NCBI RefSeq assembly: GCF_963678635.1
Contig: NW_026971155.1
Span: forward strand, 1 to 27,500
Direction of reading: 5' to 3'
Length of the DNA stretch: 27,500 nucleotides
Origin: Symsagittifera roscoffensis
Lineage: Eukaryota; Xenacoelomorpha; Acoela; Convolutidae
Under the pieces are notes generated by a model. That model saw nothing but the letters and a program-made list of their open reading frames with translations, searched no databases and had not been told where the DNA came from. Each line of letters opens with the position of its first letter. Position 1 is the first letter of the stretch. Positions 18,825 through 27,500 of this stretch are shown here, in pieces. The translations under genes and the position numbers were made by a program.

Positions 18825-19027
18825 GTTGACCTCCCAGAGGACAACTGAGGATGACGTATTTACCTACCTACCTGTCGCTATTTAGCAGACGACCGAATTG
18901 TGATTGCTGACCTCCCAGAGGACAACTAAAGTTGATGTACCTGTTTACCTACCTGTCCTAATACCGTAGATTTATCCCTGTGCAATAAAATTTGCACTTA
19001 TACCAGTTGACCTCCCAGAGGACAACT
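18825..19027 (-). repeat. Three copies of a 22-nt imperfect palindrome in the BEL leader
   Basis: GACCTCCCAGAGGACAAC with its flanks occurs at 18825-18846, 18906-18927 and 19006-19027. It is invariant except for one base (GTTGACC versus GCTGACC). The arms GTTG-A-CCTC and GAGG-A-CAAC pair around a CCA loop with a single A-A mismatch, so each copy can form a short RNA hairpin. The sequence between the copies is not conserved, which points to the hairpin itself being kept. Confidence 0.75.
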
Positions 19028-19049
19028 TGCCTTTATCGCTGTAGCGTAG

Positions 19050-19790
19050 CGAATGAGACGAACTAGAGTTGTTCGAAGCAGTTGATGAGCTAAACGAAGC
19101 TCGAATGTAGCCACGAACCCAGTGAGGCTCGAAGCAGCAGAGGAAATGAGCTCAGGTAAAGCTCGACAGGAAGCAGCCAAGAACCGAGAGGCTCAAAGCA
19201 GAAAATAAGGTGAGCTAAGACGAAGCTCGAATGTAGCCACGAACCCAGTGAGGCTCGAAGCAGCAGAGGAATGAGCTCAGGTAAAGCTCGACAGGAAGCA
19301 GCCAAGAACCGAGAGGCTCAAAGCAGAAAATAAGGTGAGCTAAGACGAAGCTCGAATGTAGCCACGAACCCAGTGAGGCTCGAAGCAGCAGAGGAAATGA
19401 GCTCAGGTAAAGCTCGACAGGAAGCAGCCAAGAACCGAGAGGCTCAAAGCAGAAAATAAGGTGAGCTAAGACGAAGCTGGAATGTAGCCACGAACCCAGT
19501 GAGGCTCGAAGCAGCAGAGGAAATGAGCTCAGGTAAAGCTCGACAGGAAGCAGCCAAGAACCGAGAGGCTCAAAGCAGAAAATAAGGTGAGCTAAGACGA
19601 AGCTCGAATGTAGCCACGAACCCAGTGAGGCTCGAAGCAGCAGAGGAAATGAGCTCAGGTAAAGCTCGACAGGAAGTAGCCAAGAACCGAGAGGCTCAAA
19701 GCAGAAAATAAGGTGAGCTAAGACGAAGCTCGAATGTAGCCACGAACCCAGTGAGGCTCGAAGCAAGCGGAATAAGTGAGCTCAGATAAA
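19050..19790 (-). repeat. 126-bp tandem array in the BEL leader (dimer of about 63-bp units)
   Basis: GCTCGAATGTAGCCACGAAC recurs at 19099, 19225, 19350, 19476, 19602 and 19728, giving a period of 126 (once 125). Each unit is itself two related halves of about 63 bp: one with AAGCTCGAATGTAGCC, the other with AAGCTCGACAGGAAGC, both continuing into GAGGCTC(G/A)AAGCAG and a GAGCT. Copies are almost identical. Because 126 is a multiple of 3, the array stays open on the minus strand, but the repeat contains no in-frame ATG, so I do not call it coding. Confidence 0.9.
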
Positions 19791-19839
19791 GCTCAAACAA
19801 ATGTCATGTCGAAGAACAATGACGAAAATTGAGAGTCCA

Positions 19840-20140
19840 AAAAGAACTCGAATCAGGTAACCAAGGAGTCGGGCAATAAGAAAGCAAAAGTGTCAGAAAA
19901 CACTTGAAGGAAGGAAGCAATGAAGGAAGCAAAGGGCCAAGAAAGGCTCGGAAGGAATATACAAGGCGTCAGATAAGACTCGGAAGGAATGAATGAATGA
20001 GTAGGGAAAGACTCGGAAACGAACAACAAATGGGTCGAGAAAGACTCGGAAAGGAATGAAACATTGAGTCAGAAAAGACTCGGAAAGGAACGCAAAAGGC
20101 AATAAAGACTCTGAACGGAATGAAAAATGAGTCGGGAAAA
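19840..20140 (-). repeat. Degenerate 33-bp repeat field in the BEL leader
   Basis: AAAGACTCGGAAAGGAATGA-type units have the GACTCGG core at 19945 (variant), 19977, 20010, 20043, 20077 and 20107, that is every 30-34 bp. More degenerate copies extend left to about 19845. It adjoins the 126-bp array and shares its GCTCGAA/ACTCGGA flavour, so both could come from one ancestral leader motif. Confidence 0.75.
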
Positions 20141-20358
20141 CTGAAGTTTTTTCATAAATGAGTCACAAAAGTTTCGGAATAGCAAAGCAACAAAAAACGA
20201 ATTGAAAGGGGATAATTGATGAAAATAACTTAATACATTATTCAAAGTAAATGAAGCTATGAACAATTGAAACGTTTAAAGTTTACATGGGTTAGAAATC
20301 AAGAGCAATAATTTATCTTTTTTTTTTTAAAATGTAAATCAAATAAACTGCGATTAAC

Positions 20359-20772
20359 TGAGGAGAGTAGTGGCCAATTGTTAGTAAGGGTAGTTTTAAG
20401 GGTTGAGTCAAAGGAGTTCCATGCAGTTGGGCATCAGTTGAGTAAGTACATGAAAAATAATACAATAGTAAATCAGGGATAAATCTAAGGTAAATATAAT
20501 ATCATAAATAGGGATATTATATTACATGGTACGGGGAATACTAAAAGGCGAACGTTAGAAAAAGGGGAACTGTTAATAAGGGGGTTATTCAGAAAAGTTG
20601 ATATTAATCCCGAGTTTTCGTATAAATTGAAACATTATTTTACCTGAAAGTTTGTCATTTCCTTGTAAGTCATGCTGTTTTTGAAAAGTTGAGAGAAACG
20701 AGTGAGTCAGCTTGGCTGTAATGTCAAAAGTCAAGTTGAGAGAAAGGTGACCTTAATTGTTTACAATTAACA
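20359..20772 (-). repeat. BEL/Pao 5' LTR
   Basis: The LTR is 414 bp, the partner of 12254-12668, and near-identical except for the GGCCACT/GGTGTACT difference close to its inner edge. In sense orientation it should carry the element promoter; CAATTTATACG is a weak TATA-like candidate. The sequence immediately inside (GTTAATCGCAG on the minus strand) does not look like a standard tRNA primer site. Confidence 0.9.
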
Positions 20773-20847
20773 CCGGAAATACAAGATTATAATGCTTTTT
20801 TTTCCATTAATAAAATGAATTAACTAAAAACTGCTCTCAAATTTTCC

Positions 20848-21023
20848 ACAGAGGAAACCCTGCTGGTCATTTTCTGAAATTGTTTTCAATCCATATTGGA
20901 TTGTTTCGCTTCTCTCTCCAAAAGCGACTCAATTTTCGTCACAAAATAAGATCGTTTTCTTTTGCCATCACAAAACTCAGGAGATTCAAATGGTTTTGTC
21001 GATTCAACATGATTGCACTTGCA
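20848..21023 (-). pseudogene. Frameshifted copy of the CUB-like segment
   Basis: The unit B counterpart of 9753-9936. It reads CKCNHVESTKPFESPEFCDG and then KRKRSYFVTKIE. A 10-nt deletion relative to unit A then shifts the frame into a stop, although QQGFLC can still be read in another frame beyond it. Several amino-acid changes separate the copies. If unit A is a working exon, this copy is dead. Confidence 0.4.
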
Positions 21024-21986
21024 GTTTTTTTTCCCTACTTATAGTAAAAAAAAGAGTTCAACAAGTTTTGCAGCAAGCTACAATGGCTAGCCGTAATATC
21101 CAAAAAGTTTTGTAGAAAAAGTAATTAAGCTTTTTTTCTAGTTCTTTTTTGCGGAAAAACTCTGAAGCAGGACGAAAAAAATGTTTATAGTCTATCACAC
21201 TACTCAAAAAATATCCGTAAAAGCTTGAGCTGAGTTAGAAAAAACATTATCCCCCTTTTTAAGCATCTCTTTTAGTGATAGAAAGTCTTCGGGTCAGAAC
21301 TTTTCACGGCTTGAGCACTCATTTACTGTAAATTTTCTGGTGTCTGCTGGTCGCAGTAAATCTATCAAAGTCGACCCAGCCTACGGTTCAAAGCCGACCC
21401 CAATCAAAGTCTACGATTACTTCGTTTCTATTGTTTCCTTGTATTCGAGGCTGAGTTGTTTTGTTTGGATCAAAGCTCTATTTTTTATCAATGCCATTCT
21501 TTGTAACTATAGTTTTAATGTGGGGCTACTGTTGTAGCCAATAATAATTAGAGGCTGGTCGACGACCAGCAGACAGAGCGGAAATATGAGTGCGTCTTCG
21601 CTCACTATCATTGCCAAAATTGATTTCATGAAAAGAAGAAAAACAGATTTTTAGCATTCAGTCGAGATTTTTTTTTGTAATTTTGCCGAATAATCCAAAA
21701 CAAAAAAAACCATATTCAATTTCCAGACAAAATTTTTGCTTACTTTTTTGACAAAAAAACTTCCCATGAGAAATCTTCTGTAAACGGTTTATAAAAAACT
21801 GCTGGAAATAGCTTGAGTTGTTTTATTTTATTTGCTTTTTCGACGTTCAGTCAGAAAACAAAGAAGTTGTAGCTCCTCGATTTCAACGGACAATTGACCT
21901 TTGTTCTTCACCTTTCTGTCAATTTTAAGATGTATTTGTTTTTTAAGTATTTATTAATTTTGTTTTTAAGTATTAATGATTTAAGA

Positions 21987-23053
21987 TTTGAATTTTGTCA
22001 AGCTAAATGAATTCAATTGGAAGGAGCTAGAAAAACCAAAATTTATAAAATTGTTTTCAAAAGCGTGCAATAGCCAGTATATCACAACTCGTTGATATCT
22101 TGCTGTGGAAACATGCAAAATTGAAAAAATTTTGGGTGTATACAAGAAAGTTGGAAAAAAATTAGAAATAACAGGAAAAGTTTGTTTTTTGGCTGAAGTT
22201 TAACACCAAAGCGAAATTCGCTGATTTAGGTATTTTATACACGGCGACCTTGAGAACGCAACGTCAAGAGTTCACAATCTTTTTTCTGGATGAAAAAATG
22301 GTTGAAAAACCTAAATTTGTACAAACAACCCAGTTCGGAGCAAATTTGATCATAGTACTGCTTCTAATTCATATTTGAGTTTTTTTTTAAAAAACGTGAA
22401 TTTCCTTATAGACCTGAAAAATTATGTCTGAAATGGACCAAGAAAACTCAGTTTTAATCCAAAAAAAAACTATAATTTTACTGCTTATTCCTAAGCTTTA
22501 ATTAGTTTATTAATCTAATAAAAGAGACAATTTTGTAAAACTGAGAACAAGTTTCAGTATTATGAAATGAATCGGGTAGAACATAGGCAATTTCTTAAGC
22601 TAATTTTGTCCGAAAAATTTTTTGTGAGCAAATTGTCGAGTTAAGTTGCCAGCTATCAGAGCAAACATTTACATTTTTCAAATTGCAAATTATTGAAAAG
22701 CTCAACTTAATTTTTTATTAATTCATCGAATTTTGGCTCTTGCGTTTCTAATATTTTCCATAAAATTATAATTGGTTTTTAGGCCGTTTTTGACGCGGGA
22801 ACAAGTAATTTTTTCAAAGAACCATACTGAGCATTTGAATTCAGAGCCCTTTGTAGGATGTTTTCACAACAAGAACACCTCTGTAATTGGTTGTGATATA
22901 ATGGTTATTTTGAGCCGTCAAAACAAAATTTTTCAAATTGCGATTCGACTAGCTTCTTACTCGTTGAAATCAAAAATATTCAATTTTTTCCCGTGGCTGT
23001 AGATAAGGGGTAATTATTGAATACACTGCTAACTTGAGGCGTAGAGAACTTAC
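21987..23053. other. AT-rich non-coding DNA, no gene supported
   Basis: No domain is recognised on either strand. A plus-strand frame at about 22784-23002 follows an acceptor-like TTGGTTTTTAG, but its product matches nothing I know and it is on the opposite strand to the host exons, so I leave it as unsupported. The sequence is most likely intron downstream of the first exon at 23054. Confidence 0.5.
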
Positions 23054-23114
23054 CAGCGATGAGACTCAAAGCGTAAAGACATATGAAGACAATAGACGTC
23101 GTTCGGAGTACCAT
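23054..23114 (-). CDS. Signal-peptide first exon, copy A
   Basis: ATG at 23114 begins a 20-codon reading with MVLRTTSI followed by the hydrophobic core VFICLYALSLIA, ending one base into a Gly codon at a strong donor GTAAGT (23048-23053), phase 1. An arginine near the start followed by about 14 hydrophobic residues is a typical secretory signal peptide. A phase-1 junction after the signal peptide is the common arrangement when the next exons are extracellular modules such as FN3 or CUB. The paralogue at 25132-25192 has the same 61-nt length, the same donor phase and the same ALSL(I/T)A end, which strongly supports this as a real exon. The next exon is not identified; FN3 exons on this strand start about 15 kb downstream. 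Too short for ordinary ORF calling. Confidence 0.7.
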
Positions 23115-23137
23115 CTCTTTTTTGAGATTCAAATTAC

Positions 23138-23156
23138 GATCACAAAACAACTACAC
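23138..23156 (-). promoter_or_regulatory. Conserved 19-bp block upstream of first exon A
   Basis: GATCACAAAACAACTACAC (plus-strand reading) is identical to 25219-25237 and lies 24 nt (A) and 27 nt (B) upstream of the respective ATG, in otherwise diverged sequence. It may be a 5'-UTR or core-promoter element. Confidence 0.4.
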
Positions 23157-25131
23157 CATAGGACAAAAAAACGCAAATTCAATTTTTATTTTTTATTATG
23201 TCCAATTCAAGGACAATTTTAGACAGCATTTGTTTATTGTCTGCAAATTATCTGAACTAGCAAATTTACACCGCGTCTGAAAAAGCAATGTCCACCATCC
23301 ATTTTTTATAAGTATTTTCAACGATTTGAATTTTTAAAAACAACAGAATGAACAACTCAATTTTGGCGTTTGATTTGTTTGATTTTGCATGATCCTTTTT
23401 ATACCGCTTATTCAAAAATGCTCATTCCCAGATAAACCAGTTTCAAGTAAAAGTCTACAAAAATTGTCTTTGCTTTTAAGCATTTTAGAGAATAAACAAA
23501 AAGTCATCAATTTGCGCTTAGTTTTGTCTACTAGTGCAACTGGAATCAGCAAGGGTCTTCTACAAATAGAACAATATTTTTCTGTTGCTTTCTTTTTTTT
23601 CACAGGAAAACGTAACTGCAATCGCATGAAAATGTTACAAAAACCTTAAAATGGGAACTTAGTTTCAATTATTAAACTGTCGCTTTAATTTTTTCCTCGC
23701 GCAAATATAACTGCATCAAGAAATATGTAACTGCAGAACAATTAAATCATCGCGCGCAGGTATTTTAATTGTTTAAATTTTTCGCATGCAGGCGTTTTAT
23801 TTCGCTTGGAACAACAATGCTGGAGTGATAATAAATAATGGTAGCTTGAAACAATAATGCTAGAGTAAAAGCAAAGAATGGTAGCTTGGTACAACGCTAA
23901 TCTGGTTTGAAACCACTGCATCAAGAATTTTATAACAACGAAGAGTATGAAGTTCTATCTGATTTGTTCATAAACACAAATCACGTTTCCTAAAAATTAG
24001 AAGCTCTTCTGAGTACTAAAACTTTTTATAGATCTGAAAAAAAGCTTGATTTTTGTCCGAACTATTTTTGATGTCAAAAAAGTAATATGAATTTCAAAAA
24101 AAACTTTTTCGATGATTTAGCTGGCCTCGCTTCAATGTGAAAGAACATCCGAGTTTTAATTTAAAAAATGCAAATTTCCGTGCTTTTTTTGCAATTTTTT
24201 GAGTTTGGAAGCCTTAACACTTTTAAAAAACAAGACTGCCAGTATATCGCAGCGAAAAGCAAAAATTTTAACATTTTTTATGCTTTTTCTTGAGAGGTTT
24301 GAAAAATTGGATAAAAGTTGAGTAAAAAACGAAAGTGATTTTTTATTTTTTTTCTTGGTCTTATGACTTAAAGGGTATGTAAAGTACACAAGGATTTTAC
24401 TATATCACGTATCATTGTGATGAAACATAATGATTTGCTCCAATTTAGTTCAGAACTTTTTAATATGCCGCCTACGCGTGTTATAAGAACTCTTAAAATC
24501 GCATGTAGAATAGCCCAGTATGGCAAAACTAGCAAAAATTAAACGCCCATAACTTTGCAAAAAATAATCACAAACGAAAATTGTTTGAACATGGGAGCTC
24601 CGGAGATCATTTTTCAGATACTATACTAAAGAAAAAGTTACCGTCAAATTGTTTGATTAAAAAATTGAAAATTGACTGATTAAAAAATACTCTAGGCATT
24701 AATTTTCTAACGTTTTCTTCGAATGTCAGAACAACAAGGAATTGCAAGTGAGCTATCACTTCAACTATAAACTCAGGAGATAATCATTACTGCTACTGCG
24801 TATGATTGAATCTAATTTCTCCAAACTCCGTTCGAAAATGGAATTTTTTCAACCGTAGTCTATCCAAATGTATCAAAAGCTTCAAATCTCAGTAATTAAT
24901 GAAAAAAAAAGAAATTACCCGGCATAGAATCTTTTTTGAAGGCAAAAAGCCTAAGCAAGTCAAAACCACATCTGATGCGCTGTTTGTATAGCCATTCCAA
25001 AACCAGTTTAATTACATTGCACAGACGAGCTATTGTCTGCTTATTTTTTTAAAAAATATATTCTCTTAGGACACCCTGTAGTGCATTTGTACAATGGGCA
25101 ATAGTGCTAACCTAAAGCGTTTCGGACTAAC

Positions 25132-25192
25132 CTGCAGTGAGACTCAATGCGTACAAGTATATGAATGCAATAGATTTCTCACGGAAAACCAT
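25132..25192 (-). CDS. Signal-peptide first exon, copy B
   Basis: ATG at 25192 gives MVFREKSI, then AFIYLYALSLTA and one base of a Gly codon at the donor GTTAGT (25126-25131), phase 1. It has charged residues near the start and a hydrophobic core, as in a secretory signal. It is identical in length and phase to 23054-23114, and substitutions keep the hydrophobic core and ALSL(I/T)A end. It could be the first exon of a tandem paralogue or an alternative first exon of the same gene. I found no second exon between it and copy A, which favours alternative first exons or a gene reduced to its first exon. Confidence 0.65.
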
Positions 25193-25218
25193 AATTTCTG
25201 TTTCGGGATTCAAACTAT

Positions 25219-25237
25219 GATCACAAAACAACTACAC
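25219..25237 (-). promoter_or_regulatory. Conserved 19-bp block upstream of first exon B
   Basis: Exact copy of 23138-23156, 27 nt upstream of the ATG. Conservation between the two copies in this position suggests a transcription- or translation-related role. The role is inferred only. Confidence 0.4.
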
Positions 25238-27500
25238 TAGCCGACAAAATGAAACGCTAACGCAGTTTTTTTTCTCAATATGTTCAATTCAAGGATCATT
25301 TTGGACAAAATTTACTTGAAATCTGAAGAAAGCTTTTACATCAACCAAAAAAACTACCCTCTCTGCTTATTTAGAACTAAAAGTGAAAAAGTGAAAAGTC
25401 TTCATTTTTGATTTGAATCAGTAATTAGTTTATTCCGTGTCTAAAAAGCCAATTTTTACCATTTGTATTTGGTGTTTCCGTCTCTTTTTTCTCTCACCTT
25501 CACCTCGCACGAGCATAAATTTCATAGTGTAACCTTTCATTTTACAAGATTCATTATAAATACCATTGCAAATTTTCATAACAATCAGGAAATGTGAACA
25601 AAAATTTTACTTGTAAAATTTTGTAGGTTTAGCGGAAAAGGGAAAAAAATCGTGTTTTCAACGATATGAATTTAAAAATAACAGCGGTTGGGGAAAAATG
25701 GCCGACCGAACCAAATAGTTTTCTTGTTTCAATTGTTTCATCTTGCATGATTATTTTTTTCAAGTCCGTCTATTCAAAAAGTGCTCACTCTCATAGGAAA
25801 AAAATTAGAAATAGTAAAAACTGGCGTTTTCAGACCCGGAAAAAAATGATAAGTGCTTCAAAAAATCAAATCTTCAGAGAAGTTAGTTGAGATTAGTACT
25901 ATTGGTCGATATAGAAGTTTTGTTCAGAAATTAAATAACAGTTGTTCAAAAATGTCCGTAAAATAGTACAATTTAGAGAAAGAAAAAATTGCGCTCAAAT
26001 TTGTCCACTAGTGTATTTTGAATTAGATAGCTTCTTTTGAAAGTGGGAAAAACGTTTCCTGCTGATTTATTTTGCTTATAGGGATATGCGACTACAACGC
26101 GCCACGTGAAATAATAAAAAAGCCCATTGAAAAAACGTCTTGCACAAATGAGTATTTGGTTTCTAAACAGGAAAGAATAACTGCAACACGTAGAAAAAAA
26201 TGTAAAAACACCTTTTGAAAAAAACATCTTTGAAAATTGACAACAATTTCTGGTATTAAACAGCCGCTTTATTTTGTCCAAGAAAAAATGTAACTGCAAC
26301 ACGCTACATATAGCTGCATAACAATTGTTTCCTGTTTCTGTGCCCCAGCAGCAACATCAAAATTAGACTAGTAGACCATTAAAACCAGACGATATTCTTC
26401 GCAGGAAAGGGTAGCTTGGTACCACACTATAATGGAAAAACTACACTGCAGTGTTAAATTGAAAAAATAACTCTAGCTAAGAAATTAATGTACATTCTAT
26501 CTAAATTGTTCAAAAACAAAAACCGCTTGCCTTTTGTAAACGAAAAAATGTGTGGTTACTGATATGATTTTAATCAATCACGATGAAAAAATATCTTTTT
26601 TTGTCTAAATCAATTTTTGATACCAAGAAACTGATATATTTTTCAAAAGTCATGAACACAATTTCTGAAGGCGTTTTAAGAAATACTTCAACTTCTACAT
26701 GCACTGTCAAGTTTTGCATATAGTAACAGAAAACTTCCGTGAGTTGTTTTTCCTCGCTTCAATGTGAAAGGATGTCTGGTATCTGATAACTCGCTGAATA
26801 CGAAATACCTCATTGAAAATCAAGATGAATTTTTTCTCGTAGATTTATTAAAATTCTATAAAAAAGGTTCTCAATTTTAGAAATTGTAATTTTACAAAAA
26901 AATAGCAGATTGCATAATCTATCTAGCCAAAATGTTGATATATTTTCAGGACATTCAAAAAAAATTTGTCCATAAAAAAAAAGAAAAAAAAAGTTTTTTT
27001 TTCGATTTTATCACCCATACGATATGGAAACTACAAAGTGATGTTTTCAGCGTCTCGTATCAAATTTATATGACCAAATGATTTTCCCCAGTTCATTTGG
27101 AACAAGTTATTCCGGTGCTTTTGCGTGTTCTCAGAAAGCATTATAGTGCACCTTGAACAAACCAATTTAACCAAATCAGCAATTTTCAAACCCCCTCGTT
27201 CTCGCAAAAAAACAATAACAAGTCAAGGTAATTTAAACATTTGAGCACCGGCTAGCAAAATTTTTCAGATGGTATGAACAAATTTCATCTAATGTTGATT
27301 TAATAAGTCTAAATTTGACTGAATAAAATAATACCTCAAGCACAAACTTTCTGACGTTTTAATCGAAGGTCAGAACAGCAAGGAATTACAAGTTATCACT
27401 ACAATAATGAACTCAGAACATCGTCATCTCTGATACTACGTTCGTCTAAACAAAAACTATCCAAAGTCCGTTCGATAATGATTTTTTTGACCAAAACCTT

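Larger units (their letters stand above)
18482..20358 (-). other. BEL/Pao leader, about 1.9 kb, repeat-rich
   Basis: Untranslated sequence between the 5' LTR and the gag start. In sense (minus) order it holds a plain AT-rich part, a 33-bp repeat field, a 126-bp tandem array, three copies of a palindromic 22-mer, and a GGTAGGTA-rich stretch (18500-18790) just before gag. Such leaders usually carry the primer-binding and packaging signals. I could not find a convincing TGG-starting primer-binding site next to the LTR. Confidence 0.75.
12254..20772 (-). mobile_element. BEL/Pao LTR retrotransposon, full length
   Basis: The element is 8519 bp and oriented on the minus strand: 5' LTR 20359-20772, long leader, a single gag-pol frame 18481-12923, short 3' region, 3' LTR 12254-12668. 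BEL/Pao elements replicate through cytoplasmic virus-like particles and integrate by a DDE integrase. Gag, protease, RT, RNase H and integrase motifs are all present without stops, and the LTRs are almost identical, so this is a young and possibly active copy. No envelope-type frame is seen. CCGGA occurs on both flanks as a likely 5-bp target duplication, but 22 unexplained bases (12232-12253) separate it from the left LTR as defined by LTR-LTR similarity. Confidence 0.93.
10906..21986. repeat. Tandem segmental duplication, unit B, split by a BEL/Pao insertion
   Basis: The left part is 10906-12231 and the right part 20773-21986. Together they match unit A from end to end, with small indels: an extra block of about 60 bp near 11800-11860, and an extra CCTACGGTTCAAAGCCGACC near 21380. 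The junction sequences CCGGA before the insertion and CCGGAAATACAAG after it correspond to one continuous CCGGAAATACAAA in unit A. The BEL element therefore entered after, or at least only in, this copy. Confidence 0.85.
23030..25110. repeat. Old tandem duplication, left unit
   Basis: This is diverged from but collinear with 25110-27500. Matching landmarks in order: the signal exon block; GATCACAAAACAACTACAC; TTTTCAACGAT(T/A)TGAATTT; ATTAAAC(T/A)G(T/C)CGCTTTA; GGTAGCTTGGTAC; CTCGCTTCAATGTGAAAG; GGTCAGAACA-type and CAA(A)GTCCGTTCG-type blocks near the end. The offset grows from about 2.08 kb to 2.63 kb because of indels. Only the signal exon is recognisably coding. Confidence 0.6.
25110..27500. 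repeat. Old tandem duplication, right unit
   Basis: Partner of 23030-25110, running to the window edge. Similarity is patchy, with short well-conserved islands separated by AT-rich sequence and indels. Apart from the signal exon at its left end I see no gene. Confidence 0.6.

Noticed and set aside
19215-19766. A 183-codon leucine-rich open frame on the minus strand in the BEL leader
   Set aside because: It exists because the tandem repeat period (126) is a multiple of three. It begins at TTG and the repeat has no in-frame ATG, so there is no sign of translation.
22784-23002. Plus-strand frame after an acceptor-like TTGGTTTTTAG
   Set aside because: No recognisable domain, no donor or partner exon, and opposite strand to the host exons. 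Kept only as a note.

Overview
This is a non-coding-rich, AT-rich stretch of a eukaryotic nuclear genome, almost certainly from an invertebrate animal. The evidence is GT-AG introns, fibronectin type III (FN3)-like exons bounded by phase-1 introns, signal-peptide exons with phase-1 donors, and a BEL/Pao retrotransposon (a group known from metazoans). I cannot name the species. Nothing prokaryotic is present: no operons, ribosome-binding sites or CRISPR arrays.

All recognisable host coding sequence lies on the minus strand, so the host gene or genes read from right to left. Two near-identical first exons, each a 20-residue signal peptide ending in a phase-1 donor, lie at 25132-25192 and 23054-23114, inside an old diverged tandem duplication that fills about 23.0-27.5 kb. 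FN3-like exons follow at the left end: 7596-7706 (short but in frame), 6900-7171 (frameshifted), 6070-6363 (intact), 4662-5867 (split by a transposon) and 1155-1448 (intact). The simplest reading is a secreted or single-pass receptor-like protein with many FN3 domains and transposon-swollen introns. The link between the signal exons and the FN3 exons is inference.

The middle (8422-21986) is a tandem duplication of a roughly 2.5-kb unit. The right-hand copy is interrupted by an 8.5-kb BEL/Pao element (12254-20772, minus strand) with nearly identical LTRs and one uninterrupted 1852-codon gag-pol frame. Its long leader carries three layers of repeats. Each host unit also holds a weak CUB-like open segment, frameshifted in the right copy.

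Other repeats are a near-perfect 221-bp palindrome (1486-1706), a 1.9-kb terminal-inverted-repeat element (2304-4192) with a decayed LINE endonuclease piece inside, a small foldback element (about 6451-6612) and a dispersed repeat in inverted copies on both sides of three FN3 exons.

The most interesting observation is the 933-bp inverted-repeat transposon inside an FN3 exon (4796-5728). Its ends supply a GT donor and, together with the duplicated target, an AG acceptor. Removing exactly 933 nt by splicing leaves a 273-nt phase-1/phase-1 exon that reads through in frame. It looks like a transposon that has become an intron (introner-like).
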